In this document: positions 62,437 through 64,000 of the stretch, piece after piece
Numbering within the stretch: position 1 is the stretch's first letter
Layout: each line of letters begins with the position of its first letter
DNA from: Clostridium mobile
GTDB lineage: Bacteria > Bacillota > Clostridia > Clostridiales > Clostridiaceae
Direction of reading: 5' to 3'
Length of the DNA stretch: 64,000 nt
Assembly (NCBI RefSeq): GCF_018918285.1
Contig: NZ_JAHLQF010000003.1
Span: 558,001-622,000, forward strand
Notes under the pieces: model-generated
Databases searched by the model: none
What the model saw: the letters and a program-made list of their open reading frames with translations, nothing else
What the model was told of the DNA's origin: nothing
Position numbers and translations under genes: made by a program

Positions 62437-64000
62437 TTAGTCAATAGTTCTTATAGAATCTATAATGTTCATAGAGGAAATTCTTTTTAAAGGTAGTAGA
62501 GTAGCAGATATTCCTAAGCAAACATTAGCAATGAAGTTTATTATCACAGAAATCCAAGGAATATACCATTCTAAATAGGTAAGCTCATTTTTCGTAATTA
62601 TAAATAATACGTAAGAAAGCAGTATACCTAATATAGATCCCAGTAATCCGCTTATAATGCCATAAAAAGCTCCTTCAAGTTTAATTATATTTCTAAGATC
62701 TTCATTAGTAGTACCTAATGCTCTAAAGGTGGCAAACTCTCTAGTTCTCACAATTAAATTAGTGCTAATTGTATTTGTAATATTTAATACTCCGATTACT
62801 ATAATTACTCCCAGCAAACACAAAGACAGCATTATAATTTGATTTATTAGTGTTTTTAATTTTTTAACTTCTTCTTCAAAAGAAAACAATGTTCCCTCAC
62901 TAACTTTTTTAGCTACGTGATTAAGTTCCTTTTCTATAAATTCTATATCACTATCCTGGGACAACTTTATATCTATCATCTTATATCCACTTAAACCTAT
63001 AGAATTTTTATATACATCTTTGTGTAATATTATACTAGGAGCTATATTGCTAAATCCTATAGAATTAGGAGTGTCTTTTAATATACCACCTAATTTAAAT
63101 TTAAGTTCTTTTATTTCATCTAATTTATCCCCAGTATAATATGAAAATTTATAAGTGATGGTTTGTCCAACATTTATATTCAATTTACCTTCAGGATCTA
63201 TCAATAAAATTTCATTATTATTAGACATTTTTTCAATATCTATTGTACCAGATAGTAGAAATTTTTTGCTATTATTTAAAATATAATCATCATATGCATA
63301 TACTAAAGAGTCTAGATTGTACTCCTTAGTATCAGAATCAGGTTTTACATTACGTTTCTCTAAAGATTCTTTATACTTTGATGAGAGCCTTTCTTCAGGG
63401 TATGATGAGGTTGCATAATAAGCCTGTGTTGCAAAGACTTTTTCTACTCCAGGAAGTCCTTGTATATAAGATATATCTTCATCATCATATGATTTTGATT
63501 TTTCTTTACTTATATTTGTAGTTTTAATGATGTAATCACTATCTATAAGGTTTGTTGCTACATTAGAAATATCTAAATTTTTGACATAATAACTAAATAC
63601 TATAAAAAGCACGCCAGATAAACACATGGAAGTAATAGTAACTAAAGTCCTTTTTTTATTTCTCCACATATTTTGATAAGCTATTTTCCCTCTAATGTGG
63701 AAGAGCCTTTGAAAGAATTTATTTAATAGTGTTGATTTTTTTATAAATTCTTTTTTTGTGCTACTCTTTCTTATAGCTTCAAGAGGAGAAATTTTGCTTG
63801 CAAAGTATGAGGGACCTAAAAGTGATAAAAATATAGAAATTATAGCTATTAAAGAGGAAAATAAAATTATGCTTAATGATATTGTAATCTCTTTAATAAC
63901 ATTCTGTAGTATGGGAAGTGATGTTATGAATATTTTTGACAGTAATATTCCTAGTATTATACCTATAGGAATAGATATTAAGCTCAATACTAATCCTTCA
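62437..64000 (-). CDS. FtsX-like ABC transporter permease, 5' end beyond the window
   Basis: The reading frame is open to the right edge, so the start is missing; the first TTG in view is internal. About 520 residues are seen. They include part of a first FtsX core (ISIPIGIILGILL, then LEAIRKSSTK), a membrane segment after RNKKRTLVT, a large extracytoplasmic domain (about 150-380 of the visible part) and the last three FtsX segments (INQIIMLSLCLLGVIIVIGVLN, ...FRALGTTNEDLRNI..., ...LPLKRISSMN). Such permeases work with a cognate ATPase, often for peptide sensing, lipoprotein or antibiotic transport. The ATPase is probably beyond the right edge. Confidence 0.87.
   Translation of the reverse strand, partial: EGLVLSLISIPIGIILGILLSKIFITSLPILQNVIKEITISLSIILFSSLIAIISIFLSLLGPSYFASKISPLEAIRKSSTKKEFIKKSTLLNKFFQRLFHIRGKIAYQNMWRNKKRTLVTITSMCLSGVLFIVFSYYVKNLDISNVATNLIDSDYIIKTTNISKEKSKSYDDEDISYIQGLPGVEKVFATQAYYATSSYPEERLSSKYKESLEKRNVKPDSDTKEYNLDSLVYAYDDYILNNSKKFLLSGTIDIEKMSNNNEILLIDPEGKLNINVGQTITYKFSYYTGDKLDEIKELKFKLGGILKDTPNSIGFSNIAPSIILHKDVYKNSIGLSGYKMIDIKLSQDSDIEFIEKELNHVAKKVSEGTLFSFEEEVKKLKTLINQIIMLSLCLLGVIIVIGVLNITNTISTNLIVRTREFATFRALGTTNEDLRNIIKLEGAFYGIISGLLGSILGILLSYVLFIITKNELTYLEWYIPWISVIINFIANVCLGISATLLPLKRISSMNIIDSIRTID

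Noticed and set aside
62437-63987. TTG at 63987 as the start of the FtsX-type permease
   Set aside because: The frame is open to the window edge and continues in membrane-like sequence, so this codon is internal.
1-64000. CRISPR array, prophage, insertion sequence or classical defence genes
   Set aside because: No regular repeats with spacers, no transposase or integrase, and no phage structural genes were seen anywhere in the window.

Overview
The window is about 64 kb of AT-rich DNA (roughly 30% GC by eye) from an endospore-forming, anaerobic Firmicute of the Clostridiaceae (Clostridium sensu stricto type). The evidence is sporulation genes (yunB, a BofC-like gene, an alpha/beta small acid-soluble spore protein), rubredoxin, the clostridial SCIFF peptide with its radical SAM maturase, the oxygen-independent radical SAM protein HemZ, a single-chain PurL, and strong AGGAGG ribosome binding sites with frequent TTG/GTG starts. 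I cannot name the species.

Layout. (1) 1-9,990: a class A penicillin-binding protein cut by the left edge, yunB, hpt, an HflX GTPase with an unusual N-terminal domain, rubredoxin, pyruvate carboxylase, and a small zinc-ribbon protein. (2) 10,116-21,405: a nucleotidyltransferase-fold protein, then the de novo purine run purL-purE-purF-purM-purN-purH-purD with no purC, purB or purK. (3) 21,533-31,000: a MocR-type regulator, a HEAT-repeat protein, a YigZ/IMPACT protein, YebC, a BofC-like protein, ruvA-ruvB-queA-tgt-yajC, a TIGR04086 membrane protein and the SCIFF precursor. (4) 31,008-48,656: SCIFF maturase, secD-secF, a RecJ-like DHH protein with damaged active-site motifs, apt, a TetR-controlled MMPL exporter with a 904-residue heptad-repeat partner, then rel-dtd-MBL hydrolase-hemZ-aspS. 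From memory, the order yebC-bofC-ruvAB-queA-tgt-yajC-(TIGR04086)-secDF-recJ-apt-rel-dtd-aspS-6S RNA matches a well-known Bacillus subtilis stretch. This context supports several weak calls (BofC, the RecJ relic, the 6S RNA).

(5) 48,660-58,330: 6S RNA, a convergent branched-chain amino acid carrier (brnQ), ndk, three very small genes, tRNA-Leu(CAA), a YjiH-type membrane protein, aroC, polA-coaE-lytic transglycosylase and tRNA-Leu(GAG). (6) About 58,480-61,945: a clearly foreign segment of higher GC and different codon use, next to the second tRNA-Leu. It encodes an ECF-type sigma factor, a membrane protein, and an ABC ATPase and permease in one overlapping operon. (7) 62,135-64,000: back to host composition, with a spore protein gene and an FtsX-type permease cut by the right edge.

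The observations most worth following up are: the complete JAMM metalloprotease signature in the N-terminal domain of HflX; the RecJ homologue that has lost or changed residues in all four metal-binding motifs; the paired palindromes, four helical turns apart, that bracket the MMPL promoter; the MMPL/heptad-repeat/TetR system itself; terminators placed to tune expression, between the SCIFF peptide and its maturase and over the ribosome binding site of the TIGR04086 gene; palindromes at hpt and possibly purL; and the imported sigma/ABC island. I saw no CRISPR array, prophage, insertion sequence or classical defence system.
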